The notes beneath the pieces are model-generated. The model did not search any database and had not been told where the DNA came from. It was given only the letters and a program-made list of their open reading frames with translations. From positions 124,001 through 188,000 of the forward strand of contig NZ_JANAVF010000014.1 in the NCBI RefSeq assembly GCF_024213195.1: a DNA stretch of 64,000 nucleotides, in the 5' to 3' direction. Below are positions 33,461-41,815 of the stretch, in pieces. Made by a program: the position numbers and the translations under genes. How positions within the stretch are numbered: position 1 is the first letter of the stretch; the number at the start of each line of letters is the position of its first letter. This DNA is from Streptomyces sp. TBY4. GTDB taxonomy: Bacteria; Actinomycetota; Actinomycetes; Streptomycetales; Streptomycetaceae.

Positions 33461-34831
33461 TCAGCGTGCGGTCAAGGCCCCCTGGACTTCGGCGAAGGAC
33501 CGGTTCTTCGTCTCGGGCACCTGGCGCAGTACGAAGACGAGCCCGCCCGCCGACACCGCGGCGAAGGCCCAGAAGACCCAGGACACGCCCACGGCGTCGG
33601 CGACCGGCAGGAAGAGCTGACCGACGACGAGGTTGGCGGCCCAGTTGACCAGCGCGCACAGGGCTCCGCCGCGCGCCCGCGCACCGGGCGGGAACAGCTC
33701 GGCGGCCAGGATCCAGAACACCGGTCCGAGCCCGATCGCGAAGCTGCCGACGTACGTGATCATGCAGATCAGGGCGATCACATGGGCCACCGGGCCGGGC
33801 GGGACGCCCATCGCCGCGCCCAGGGTGACGAGCGAGACGGCCATGCCCGCGAGCGACCACAGCAGCAGGGGCCGTCGGCCGGCGCGGTCGATCAGCGGGA
33901 CGGCGGCCACCGTCATCACGACGTTGACCACACCGATGAAGACCGCGTACTGGATGGAGTGGGTCGCCGGCAGGCCGGCCCGGGCCATGATGCTCGGCGC
34001 GTAGTAGATGACGCTGTTGATCCCGCCGAACTGCTGAACTGCCGCCAGGGTGAGCCCGATCAGCAGCGCGCGGCGCACCGCGGGGTGGGCCGGGGCCTTC
34101 GTCCCCGCGGCGGCGGTGGCCGTTCCGGGGACCGCGGCCGGGGGCCGGCGCAGCCACTCCGGGCTCTCCGGGATGAAGAGGGTGCCCAGCAGCATGGCCA
34201 CGGAGGGGATCAGCCCCACCGCGAACATCGCACGCCAGTCGGCACTCCCGGCGAAGGCCAGGTTCACCAGGTACGACACCAGGATGCCCACGGTGAGCAG
34301 GACCTGATTGGCGGTCACCAGGCGGCCCCGCAGGCGGGGCGGGGCGATCTCGGCGAGGTAGAGCGGGACCACGGTGGAGGCGCTGCCCACGGCCAGGCCG
34401 AGGATCGTGCGGGCCGCGACCATGCTCGCGAAGTCGCGGGCCGTGACGGCGGCGGCCAGCCCCAGCGTGAAGGTCGCCGCCACGGCGATCAGGACGCGCT
34501 TGCGGCCGAACCGGTCGGCGGGCCGCCCGCTGAGCAGGGCTCCGACGGCCGCGCCGAGCAGCAGCGCCGAGATGACCGTCCCCTCCTGGAAGGAGGTGAG
34601 GGCGAAGTCCTCCTTCAGGAAGAGCAGCGCACCGGAGATCACCCCGGTGTCGAAGCCGAACAGCAGCCCGCCGAGGGCGACGACGGCGGTGGCCGCGCCC
34701 AGTCGCGGGGGCCGCGGAGCCTCTGGCCGGCGGGGTGGGTGCGAAGTCTGCGACGGCGGGCGTACGGCGGGAGTCGGTGAGCGGGGTGCGAGGGACGGGC
34801 CGATGGCCCGGGCGTAGTCCTGCAGCTTCAT
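33461..34831 (-). CDS. MFS sugar transporter (sugar porter/XylE-like)
   Basis: 456 residues, 12 helices. Sugar-porter motifs: FGFDTGVISGAL in helix 1, GRPADRFGRKRVL, PESPEWLRR, DRAGRRPLLLWS and the C-terminal PETKNRSFAEVQ. It would move a sugar, cyclitol or related compound by proton symport. It is the last gene of the operon, and its ATG overlaps the upstream stop (ATGA). A much longer in-frame reading upstream (to 36043) lies in other genes and is rejected. Import of a precursor and export of a product are both possible. Confidence 0.87.
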   Translation of the reverse strand: MKLQDYARAIGPSLAPRSPTPAVRPPSQTSHPPRRPEAPRPPRLGAATAVVALGGLLFGFDTGVISGALLFLKEDFALTSFQEGTVISALLLGAAVGALLSGRPADRFGRKRVLIAVAATFTLGLAAAVTARDFASMVAARTILGLAVGSASTVVPLYLAEIAPPRLRGRLVTANQVLLTVGILVSYLVNLAFAGSADWRAMFAVGLIPSVAMLLGTLFIPESPEWLRRPPAAVPGTATAAAGTKAPAHPAVRRALLIGLTLAAVQQFGGINSVIYYAPSIMARAGLPATHSIQYAVFIGVVNVVMTVAAVPLIDRAGRRPLLLWSLAGMAVSLVTLGAAMGVPPGPVAHVIALICMITYVGSFAIGLGPVFWILAAELFPPGARARGGALCALVNWAANLVVGQLFLPVADAVGVSWVFWAFAAVSAGGLVFVLRQVPETKNRSFAEVQGALTAR

Positions 34832-35541
34832 GACACGCCCCCGGCGGACTGCGGTCCGCCGTACGGCCCGCCGTACGGCCCGTCCTCCAGGTCCCGTACG
34901 ACCTCCTCCGGACGGATGCCGAACCAGCGCAGGCACGCCTCCAGGTGCTGGGCCTGCGCGGCCAGTCCCCGGTCGGAGCGCGCCGGTCCGGTGTCCGTGC
35001 GGGCCAGTTCGGCGGCGTAGTCGGGCCGGGTGCCGTCGGCGGGCGCGCGATCGCCCAGCTGCGTCCAGACCAGGCGCAGCGGGCGGGCTCCGGCGGCCGC
35101 GAGGGCCTGCCAGGCCGGTGAGGCGGCGGGGTCGAAGATCCGGGCGCTCGCCCGCCGGGCCAGCCGGGCCGCGAGCAGGGCCGCGGTTCCCCGCAGTGCC
35201 TTCGCCTCCTCGCCGCCGGCCCGGTCCAGGAGCGCGTCGATCCGGATGTCCAGGGGGCGCAGCCCGAACGCCACCGTGGAGGCCAGGGGGGCCAGGTCGC
35301 GGCCGTCGGCGCGGGCCCGGGTCAGCGCCTCCAGGTAGGCGGCCGCGGCCTGTTCGTAGCGCCGGGCGGAGAAGCAGGTGGCCAGGTGGACGGGGAGGCC
35401 CCTGCCGAGCGGGCCCTCCATCGCGGCGACGCCGGCGGCGTTCGCCGGCAGGGCTACGGCCTGGTGGGCGTCGTACACCCGGCGTGCTGCGGCCACGGCG
35501 GTCCCGGCGGCGGGTCGCCCCCGGACGGTGCTCACGTTCAC
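34828..35541 (-). CDS. Truncated transaldolase-like protein without the Schiff-base lysine
   Basis: 237 residues (transaldolases of this type have about 370). The middle region aligns by eye with actinobacterial transaldolase: a core strand where the catalytic KxPAT becomes ALPANAAGVAAMEG, then LPVHLATCFSARRYEQAAAA and AARIFDPAASPAWQALAAAG-type sequence. The lysine is replaced, so normal aldol chemistry is not expected. It could be a regulatory, binding or decaying protein. It lies between E2 and the sugar transporter, in the operon of a sedoheptulose-7-phosphate cyclase, whose substrate is a transaldolase metabolite. GTG start at 35541 (or 35535). Confidence 0.6.
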   Translation of the reverse strand: MNVSTVRGRPAAGTAVAAARRVYDAHQAVALPANAAGVAAMEGPLGRGLPVHLATCFSARRYEQAAAAYLEALTRARADGRDLAPLASTVAFGLRPLDIRIDALLDRAGGEEAKALRGTAALLAARLARRASARIFDPAASPAWQALAAAGARPLRLVWTQLGDRAPADGTRPDYAAELARTDTGPARSDRGLAAQAQHLEACLRWFGIRPEEVVRDLEDGPYGGPYGGPQSAGGVS

Positions 35542-35583
35542 GGTCCCTCCCAGGGGGTGTCGTGTGGATGGTGTGCGGCGCCC

Positions 35584-36882
35584 TCAGCCATGGGTGGCCA
35601 GCCGCCGCGGGTCGTGGAGTACGGCGGCCACGTCCGCGAGGACCCGGGAGCCGAGCTCCCCGTCGACGAGCCGGTGGTCGAAGGACAGGGCCAGCGTGGT
35701 GACCTGGCGGGGCACGACCTTGCCCCGGTGGACCCAGGGGCGGGGGCCGATCGCGCCGAGGGCGAGGATCGCCGCCTCGCCGGGGTTGAGGATCGGGGTT
35801 CCCGTATCGATGCCGAAGACGCCGATGTTGGTCACGGTGAGGGTGCCGCCGCCGAGGTCGGCCGGAGTGGTGCGGCCCGCGCGTGCGGTGGTCACCAGGC
35901 CGTCCAGGGCGGCCGCGAGCCGTGGCAGGGGGAGGGTGTGCGCGTCCTTGATGTTGGGCACGAGCAGCCCGCGCGGGGTCGCCGCGGCGATGCCGAGGTT
36001 GACGCGGTGCTTGAGGACGATCTCCTGGCGTTCCCCGTCCCACGAGGCGTTGATCTCCGGGTGTCGGCGGACGGCGAAGAGCAGGGCGCGTACGGCGAGG
36101 AGGAGCGGGCTCACCCGGACTCCGGCGAACTCCGGATCCTTCCTCAGGCGTTCGACGAGCTTCATGGTGCGGGTGACGTCGACCGTGACGAACTCCGTGA
36201 CGTGCGGGGCTCCGAAGGCGCTCTCGGTCATGGCCCGGGCCGTCGCCCTGCGCACGGAATCGGCGGGGATCCGCGTCTCGTCGCCGCGGGCGACCGCCGC
36301 CGCCGGTGTCTCCGTGGCGGCGGCCGTACGCACGTCCTCACGGGTGATGTCCCCGTGCGGGCCGCTGGGGCGCACCCGGCCGAGGTCCACCCCCAGCTCG
36401 CGGGCGAGCTTGCGTACGGGGGGCTTCGCCCGCGGCCGGTCGACGGGGGCCGCCGGGGCGGGGCCCGGAGCGGTCGGGGCGGAGCCGGGAGCGGTCGGGG
36501 CAGAACCGGGGGCGGACAGGGCCCCGGCCGGGCGGCGGGGGCGGCGGGAGGTCGGGGCGGCGGCCGCCCCGTAGCCGACCAGGACGGGCTGCCGCGCGGG
36601 CGGCGCCCCGGTGGCCCCCGCGGCCCCGTGCGGGGTCACGGTGATGATGACCTCGCCGACGTTCACCGTCGTTCCCTCCGGGAAGTGGAGTTCGTGCACC
36701 ACTCCCGCGAAGGGGACGGGCAGTTCGACCATGGCCTTGGCCGTTTCGATCTCGCAGACCACCTGGCCGTCCGTCACCGTGTCACCCACGGCGACGTGCC
36801 AGCTGGCTATCTCCGCGTCCAGGAGCCCCTCGCCCACGTCGGGCAGGCGGAACTCCTGGTTGCGGACCGTGGTGTCCGTCAT
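35584..36882 (-). CDS. 2-oxoacid dehydrogenase complex E2 (dihydrolipoyl acyltransferase)
   Basis: 432 residues. Lipoyl domain 1-82 with lipoyl Lys49 (EIETAKAMVEL), an Ala/Pro linker, the peripheral subunit-binding domain (RKLARELGVDLGRVRPSGPH, about 170-205) and a catalytic domain ending with FDHRLVDGELGSR (the HxxxDG active site). It transfers an acyl group from lipoate to CoA. It is the third gene of an E1alpha-E1beta-E2 series; no E3 is encoded nearby. The branched-chain type is most likely by E1 similarity. Confidence 0.9.
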   Translation of the reverse strand: MTDTTVRNQEFRLPDVGEGLLDAEIASWHVAVGDTVTDGQVVCEIETAKAMVELPVPFAGVVHELHFPEGTTVNVGEVIITVTPHGAAGATGAPPARQPVLVGYGAAAAPTSRRPRRPAGALSAPGSAPTAPGSAPTAPGPAPAAPVDRPRAKPPVRKLARELGVDLGRVRPSGPHGDITREDVRTAAATETPAAAVARGDETRIPADSVRRATARAMTESAFGAPHVTEFVTVDVTRTMKLVERLRKDPEFAGVRVSPLLLAVRALLFAVRRHPEINASWDGERQEIVLKHRVNLGIAAATPRGLLVPNIKDAHTLPLPRLAAALDGLVTTARAGRTTPADLGGGTLTVTNIGVFGIDTGTPILNPGEAAILALGAIGPRPWVHRGKVVPRQVTTLALSFDHRLVDGELGSRVLADVAAVLHDPRRLATHG

Positions 36883-36896
36883 CGTGAACAGCCCCT

Positions 36897-37907
36897 TCAG
36901 GCGGCTAGTGCGCGGTCGACCGCGTCCAGTACGCGGTCCAGTCCCGGGAGGTACTCGTCCTCCAGCCGGGACGGCGGATAGGGAGTGTGGTAGCCGCCGA
37001 CCCGCAGGACGGGGGCTTCCAGGTGGTAGAAGCAGCGCTCCTGGATCCGGGCGGCGATCTCCGCGCCGGCGCCGAAGAAGACCGGTGCCTCGTGCGCCAC
37101 CACCAGCCGGCCGGTCCGGCGGACCGAGCGGGCGACGGTGTCGAAGTCGATCGGAGAGATGGACCGGAGGTCGACCACTTCCAGCTCGTGGCCCTCCCCG
37201 GCCGCCACCGCCGCCGCGTTCAGGCAGGTCGCGACCATCGGCCCGTAGGCCACGAGCGTGAGGTCCGTGCCCTCGCGCACCACGCGCGCGGTGGCGGGTC
37301 CGGGCCGGGCGGCGGGCCGGGTGTCGACCTCGCCCTTCTCGTAGTAGCGGCGCTTGGGTTCGAGGAAGACGACCGGGTCCTCGCTGCGCACGGCCTCCTG
37401 GAGCATCCAGTAGGCGTCGGACGGGGTGGCCGGTGACATCACGCGCAGGCCGGGGACGTGGGCGAACAGCGCCTCCGGCGACTCCGAGTGGTGCTCCACG
37501 GCGCCGATCCCGCCGCCGTACGGGATGCGGATCACGACCGGCAGCCGGACCTTCCCGCGCGAGCGGGCGTGCATCTTGGCGAGCTGCGTGACGATCTGGT
37601 CGTACGCCGGGAAGACGAACCCGTCGAACTGGATCTCCACGACCGGCCGGTACCCGCTCAGCGCCAGCCCGATGGCGGTGCCGACGATGCCCGACTCGGC
37701 CAGCGGGGTGTCCATGACCCGGTGCTCGCCGAAGTCCTTCTGCAGGCCGTCGGTCACCCGGAACACCCCGCCGAGCCGGCCGATGTCCTCCCCCATGAGG
37801 AGGGTCTTGGGGTCCTCGGCGAGGACGGCGCGCAGGGAGGCGTTGAGCGCCGCCACCAGGGTCATCCGCTCGCCGGCGCCGGCCGGCGTGGTGGTGGTCG
37901 TCGTCAT
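36897..37907 (-). CDS. 2-oxoacid dehydrogenase E1 beta subunit
   Basis: 336 residues, transketolase pyrimidine-binding plus C-terminal domains. MGEDIGRLGGVFRVTDGLQK, DTPLAESGIVGTAIGLALSG, FDGFVFPAYDQIVTQLAKMH and RIPYGGGIGAVEHHSESPEA are typical of branched-chain E1 beta. Together with the alpha subunit it decarboxylates a 2-oxoacid using thiamine diphosphate. It starts 1 bp after the E1 alpha stop and is followed by E2 after 14 bp. Confidence 0.92.
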   Translation of the reverse strand: MTTTTTTPAGAGERMTLVAALNASLRAVLAEDPKTLLMGEDIGRLGGVFRVTDGLQKDFGEHRVMDTPLAESGIVGTAIGLALSGYRPVVEIQFDGFVFPAYDQIVTQLAKMHARSRGKVRLPVVIRIPYGGGIGAVEHHSESPEALFAHVPGLRVMSPATPSDAYWMLQEAVRSEDPVVFLEPKRRYYEKGEVDTRPAARPGPATARVVREGTDLTLVAYGPMVATCLNAAAVAAGEGHELEVVDLRSISPIDFDTVARSVRRTGRLVVAHEAPVFFGAGAEIAARIQERCFYHLEAPVLRVGGYHTPYPPSRLEDEYLPGLDRVLDAVDRALAA

Positions 37908-37908
37908 C

Positions 37909-39000
37909 TCATCCCTCCTGGGCGAAGGCCGCCCGGTAGGCCTCGAACGCTTCGCGTTCCTCGTCCACCAGCGCGTGCGGTTCGGCGTAGACGTGATCGA
38001 AGAGGTGGCGCTCGTCGGGCGTGGTCATGGACCGGACGCCCTCGCGGACCTCGGCCGCCAGCGCCTCTCCGGCCGCCTCGGTCTCGGCGAAGAAGGCCTC
38101 GTCCGCGGCGCCCTCGGCCCGCAGCAGCCGTTCGAGCCGCAGCAGCGGGTCCTTCGCCCGCCAGCCGTCCACCTCGGCCGCGTCCCGGTAGCGGGTCGGG
38201 TCGTCGGAGGTGGTGTGGGCTCCCATGCGGTAGGTGTACGCCTCGATCAGCGTCGGCCCCTCGCCGCGGCGGGCCCGTTCCAGCGCCCACCGGGTCACGG
38301 CGAGGCACGCGAGGACGTCGTTGCCGTCGACGCGGACCCCGGGGAAGCCGAAGCCCTGGGCGCGCTGGTGCAGCGGCACCCGGGTCTGCTTCTCGTTGGA
38401 CTCCGAGATCGCCCACTGGTTGTTCTGGCAGAAGAACACCACCGGAGCGCCGTACACGGCCGCGAAGTTGAAGGCCTCGGACACATCGCCCTGGGCGGTG
38501 GCCCCGTCCCCGAAGTAGGCGACGACGGCCGAGGCGGAACCGTCCTTGGCCAGGCCCAGGGCGTACCCGGTCGCGTGCAGCGTCTGCGAGCCGATGACCA
38601 GGGTGTACAGGTGGAAGTGGTGCTCCTGCGGGTCCCAGTCGCCGTGGTCGACTCCGCGGAAGAGCCGCGGGATCGCGAGCGGGTCCATGCCCCGGCCCAG
38701 CGCCACGGCGTGCTCCCGGTAGCTGGGGAAGACGTGGTCGTCCTCGGCGAGGGCCCGTACCGAACCGACCTGGGCGGCCTCCTGCCCGAGCAGCGAGGGC
38801 CACAGGCCCAGCTCGCCCTGCCGCTGGAGGGTCACCCCCTCCGTGTCGAACCGGCGCGCCAGCACCATGTCGCGGTAGAGGGAGCGCAGTTCGGCCGGGG
38901 ACGGGTCGATCGCGTACTCGGGGTGGGCGACCCGGGTGCCGTCCGGCGCGAGGAGCCGTACGCCGTCGGCGGTGGTGCCGGCGCCGGCGTCGCCGGTCAC
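37909..39000 (-). CDS. 2-oxoacid dehydrogenase E1 alpha subunit
   Basis: 363 residues from GTG 39000, which overlaps the upstream stop (GTGA). The thiamine diphosphate motif is GDGATAQGDVSEAFNFAAVY followed by FFCQNNQWAISE. The phosphorylation-loop-like YRMGAHTTSDDPTRYR is also present. Similarity is to branched-chain 2-oxoacid (Bkd) E1 alpha rather than pyruvate E1. It could supply a branched acyl-CoA, or decarboxylate or cleave a pathway intermediate in the cyclitol cluster. Confidence 0.9.
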   Translation of the reverse strand: MTGDAGAGTTADGVRLLAPDGTRVAHPEYAIDPSPAELRSLYRDMVLARRFDTEGVTLQRQGELGLWPSLLGQEAAQVGSVRALAEDDHVFPSYREHAVALGRGMDPLAIPRLFRGVDHGDWDPQEHHFHLYTLVIGSQTLHATGYALGLAKDGSASAVVAYFGDGATAQGDVSEAFNFAAVYGAPVVFFCQNNQWAISESNEKQTRVPLHQRAQGFGFPGVRVDGNDVLACLAVTRWALERARRGEGPTLIEAYTYRMGAHTTSDDPTRYRDAAEVDGWRAKDPLLRLERLLRAEGAADEAFFAETEAAGEALAAEVREGVRSMTTPDERHLFDHVYAEPHALVDEEREAFEAYRAAFAQEG

Positions 39001-40199
39001 GCCCCGCTCCCGATGCCCAGGCCGGCCATGGACTCCGCGACGGCCTTGACGAGGGAGGAGGCCCGCTTGTCGTCGGGGCCGAGGGCGATCAGCCGGTTCA
39101 TGACGTACGAGACGCCCGCGCGGGCGCGCGGCCAGGCCTGGTTGGCCGATCCGCCGGCGCCGTCGTGGCCGAAGGAGTCGCCGTCGACGCCCGGGCGCGG
39201 GTTGGTCCGCAGCCGGTAGCCGCCCCCGCCGTAGACCATGGGGACGTTGATGAGCTGGTCCACCTTGCTGACGCGCGGGGCCCTGGCCTCGTCCAGGAGC
39301 CGGCGGGAGAGCAGCACCGGCGGCTCCTCGTACGGGCGGGCCGCGTCGGCGGCGAGGATGCTGTAGAGCGTCGCGAAGGCGCGTGCGGAGCCGATGGCGT
39401 TGGCGGCGGGGATCAGGCCGAGGCGGCGGTCCGGGCGGTTCCAGATCTCCTCGTCCTCCGGGAACGGGATCGGGTTCTGCCAGATCTTCTGGGTGAGCGG
39501 GTCCTCGCTGGTGAAGTAGCCGCTGAACTGCTCGCGGAAGCCCGTCCCGTACTCGGTGCGCGCCACCGTGTGCTCCAGCTCCGGCGGGATCCCGAAGGAG
39601 ATGTCGAGCCGGAGCGGGCCGGCGATCTCCTCCGCGAAGAACCGGTCCAGCCGGCGCCCGTCGGCGCGGCGGATCACCTCGGCGACGATCCAGCCCGTCG
39701 CGTACGGGCCGTACAGGATGCCCTCCGCGCGCGGGTCGCTCTCCTGCGGCTGGTCGGCCAGCAGCTTCGCCATCGCCTCGGCGTCCGCCAGGTCGTCCTG
39801 GGTCAGCCCGGCCGCGACGGCCGGCATCCGCGCCGTGAAGGTCACCACCTCGCGCAGGGTCACCTCCCCCTTGCCCCGGGCGGCGAACTCGGGCCAGTAG
39901 TGGGCGACCGGCAGGTCCAGGTCGACGACACCTCGGTCGACGAGGAGGAGCAGCGCGGTGGCGAGGACGCCCTTGCTGCCGGAGAAGATCAGCTGGCGGG
40001 TGTCGCCGCCCCACTCGATGCCGCGGGTCGGGTCGGCGGCGCCGCCCCAGAGGTCGACGACGAGCTTGCCGTCGAGGGTCACGGCGACGGCCGCTCCCTG
40101 CTCGTCCCGCTCGGCGAAGTTGCGGGCGAACTCCTCGCGGACGGCCTCGAATCCGGGGGCCACGTGGCCGTGGATCAGCGTTTTCTGGTCGATGGGCAT
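38997..40199 (-). CDS. Serine hydrolase of the class C beta-lactamase fold (EstB-like)
   Basis: 400 residues, no signal peptide, so probably cytoplasmic. Nucleophile motif SGSK (FSGSKGVLATALLLLVDRG; the SxxK of the fold, near residue 94), the Tyr of YGPYATGWIVAEVI and a C-terminal HDGAGGSANQ in place of KTG. Such EstB/CubicO-like proteins are esterases, acyltransferases or amidases. In this operon it could acylate or deacylate the cyclitol. It lies 57 bp after the HAD gene and is coupled to E1 alpha. Confidence 0.82.
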   Translation of the reverse strand: MPIDQKTLIHGHVAPGFEAVREEFARNFAERDEQGAAVAVTLDGKLVVDLWGGAADPTRGIEWGGDTRQLIFSGSKGVLATALLLLVDRGVVDLDLPVAHYWPEFAARGKGEVTLREVVTFTARMPAVAAGLTQDDLADAEAMAKLLADQPQESDPRAEGILYGPYATGWIVAEVIRRADGRRLDRFFAEEIAGPLRLDISFGIPPELEHTVARTEYGTGFREQFSGYFTSEDPLTQKIWQNPIPFPEDEEIWNRPDRRLGLIPAANAIGSARAFATLYSILAADAARPYEEPPVLLSRRLLDEARAPRVSKVDQLINVPMVYGGGGYRLRTNPRPGVDGDSFGHDGAGGSANQAWPRARAGVSYVMNRLIALGPDDKRASSLVKAVAESMAGLGIGSGA

Positions 40200-40256
40200 G
40201 GCGAAGGCGCTCCGATCGGAGGGGAGGTGGGGAAGGAGGGAAAGGGGGCGGGCGGG

Positions 40257-40946
40257 TCAGCTCCGCGCGGGGACCCGTACGCGCGCCGGTGCGGTCGTCG
40301 GCAGGACCAGGCGCAGGCCGTCCTCGTCGGAGGCGGCGCAGGTGACCCCGGTGAAGTCGGCGATGCGGGGTCGGCCCTCGGCGGCGGCGCCGCCGTGCGG
40401 GCCGACGACCACGGGGAAGCATCCGGCGGCGCGGGCGGCCAGCAGGCCCAGTTCGGCGTCCTCGAAGGCGATGGCGGCCGTGGGGCCGACGCCGAGCAGG
40501 CCGGCGGCGGCCGCGAAGCCCTCGGGCGAGGGCTTGCCCTCGCGGACGTCGTCGGCGCTGACCAGGACCTCCGGGAGCGGAAGTCCGGCGGCGGCCATGC
40601 GCCGTACGGCCAGTTCCCGGCCGGCCGACGTGACGAGCGCCCAGCGGTGCGGCGGCAGCGCCGCGAGCAGTGCGGCGGCGCCCGGGACGGCGACGGTGCC
40701 GCTGGTGTCGGCCATGTCCTGGGCGACGAGCCAGGCCGTCTCCGCCTCCACGTCGGTGCCGGGCGGGGCGTGCGCGGCGACGGTCTCCGCCGTGCGCTGT
40801 CCGTGTGCGGAGGCCAGGATCGCGGCGGCGTCGAGGCCGTGCCGGTCGGCGAAGCGGTGCCAGGTGCGTTCCACGGCGGCGGTGGAGTCCACGAGCGTGC
40901 CGTCCATGTCGAACAGCAGGGCGTGAGCGGTCAGTACGAGGGGCAT
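40257..40946 (-). CDS. HAD-family sugar or cyclitol phosphatase
   Basis: 229 residues. HAD motif I FDMDGTLVDST, motif II-like ALVTSAGREL and motif III/IV KPSPEGFAAAA then IAFEDAELGL. The cap domain is of the beta-phosphoglucomutase / glycerol-3-phosphatase type. It would dephosphorylate a phosphorylated cyclitol or sugar. The ATG at 40946 overlaps the end of the isomerase gene by 16 bp. Confidence 0.87.
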   Translation of the reverse strand: MPLVLTAHALLFDMDGTLVDSTAAVERTWHRFADRHGLDAAAILASAHGQRTAETVAAHAPPGTDVEAETAWLVAQDMADTSGTVAVPGAAALLAALPPHRWALVTSAGRELAVRRMAAAGLPLPEVLVSADDVREGKPSPEGFAAAAGLLGVGPTAAIAFEDAELGLLAARAAGCFPVVVGPHGGAAAEGRPRIADFTGVTCAASDEDGLRLVLPTTAPARVRVPARS

Positions 40947-41815
40947 GGCTGTGCCGCCTCCATTCTTCGTCGGTCCAGCCTGCGGGCGAACGCCCGGGCC
41001 CGTTCGAGGTCCGCGCGGAGCCGGTTCCCGTCCCCGTCGCGGTGGTCGTTCTCCAGCACGACCGCGTGCACGTCCGGCCGGTGGCGTGCCACGGCGTCCA
41101 CGGTCGCCCCGACGCGGCCGTCGCCGTCGCCCAGGAGCGGGGTGGCGGCGGTGGTGCCGCAAGCAGCGCCGACGGCGGTGCCGGAGCGGCCGTCCTTCAG
41201 GTGGATCTGGTCGGCGAGGTGCGGGGCCGTCGCCTCCACCAGGCCGGGTACGTCGAGGCCGGCGCCGACCGGGTTGTAGCTGTCCAGCAGCAGCCGGAAG
41301 GCCGGCGAGCCGACCTCCTCGACCAGCCGCAGGGCCAGGTGCGCGGGCAGTACGTTCTCGTTGGCCAGGAGGAGGCCGTGGGCCCGCGCCTGGGCGGCCG
41401 CCCAGCGCAGCACCTCGGCGGTGCGCATCAGCGCCGCCTCGCTGTCGATGGCGCTGCGCCGGAAGCTCGGCAGGAACACCAGCGGGACGCCGAGCTCCCA
41501 CCCCACGTCGAGCAGCCGGTCGATCACGGCACGGACCCGTGCGGCGGCCAGGGTGCCCGCCGGGGCGGTGAGGCCGATGTCGTTGAGCACGTTGGCCGCC
41601 ACGCCGAGCGGGACCACGCCGGCGGACGCGGCGGTGCGGCGCAGCCGCCCGACCGCTCCCCCGGCCGTGCCCGGCTTGTCCAGCCAGGGACCGCGCCCGG
41701 GCCCTCCGAGGTCGAACTGGAGCCCGTCGACGCGGTGTTGGAAGGCCAGGTCCACGGCGGCTTCGCCGCGTACGGGAAGCCGCCAGTCGACGAGGCCGGT
41801 CAGCGGGAAGCTCAT
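40931..41815 (-). CDS. Sugar phosphate isomerase/epimerase-like TIM-barrel protein
   Basis: 294 residues of the AP-endonuclease-2/xylose-isomerase-like fold. Metal-site candidates lie in LLANENVLPAHLAL (Glu), FRLLLDSYNPVGAGLD (Asp), HLADQIHLKDG (His) and VVLENDH (Glu). In acarbose-type pathways a 2-epimerase acts on valiolone 7-phosphate after the cyclase and kinase. An equivalent role is inferred here from gene order (cyclase, kinase, epimerase), not proven by sequence. The ATG overlaps the previous stop (ATGA). Confidence 0.78.
   Translation of the reverse strand: MSFPLTGLVDWRLPVRGEAAVDLAFQHRVDGLQFDLGGPGRGPWLDKPGTAGGAVGRLRRTAASAGVVPLGVAANVLNDIGLTAPAGTLAAARVRAVIDRLLDVGWELGVPLVFLPSFRRSAIDSEAALMRTAEVLRWAAAQARAHGLLLANENVLPAHLALRLVEEVGSPAFRLLLDSYNPVGAGLDVPGLVEATAPHLADQIHLKDGRSGTAVGAACGTTAATPLLGDGDGRVGATVDAVARHRPDVHAVVLENDHRDGDGNRLRADLERARAFARRLDRRRMEAAQPCPSY

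Noticed and set aside
34832..36043. N-terminal extension of the sugar transporter to 860 residues
   Set aside because: It crosses the transaldolase-like gene and E2; the ATGA overlap at 34828-34831 is the natural start.
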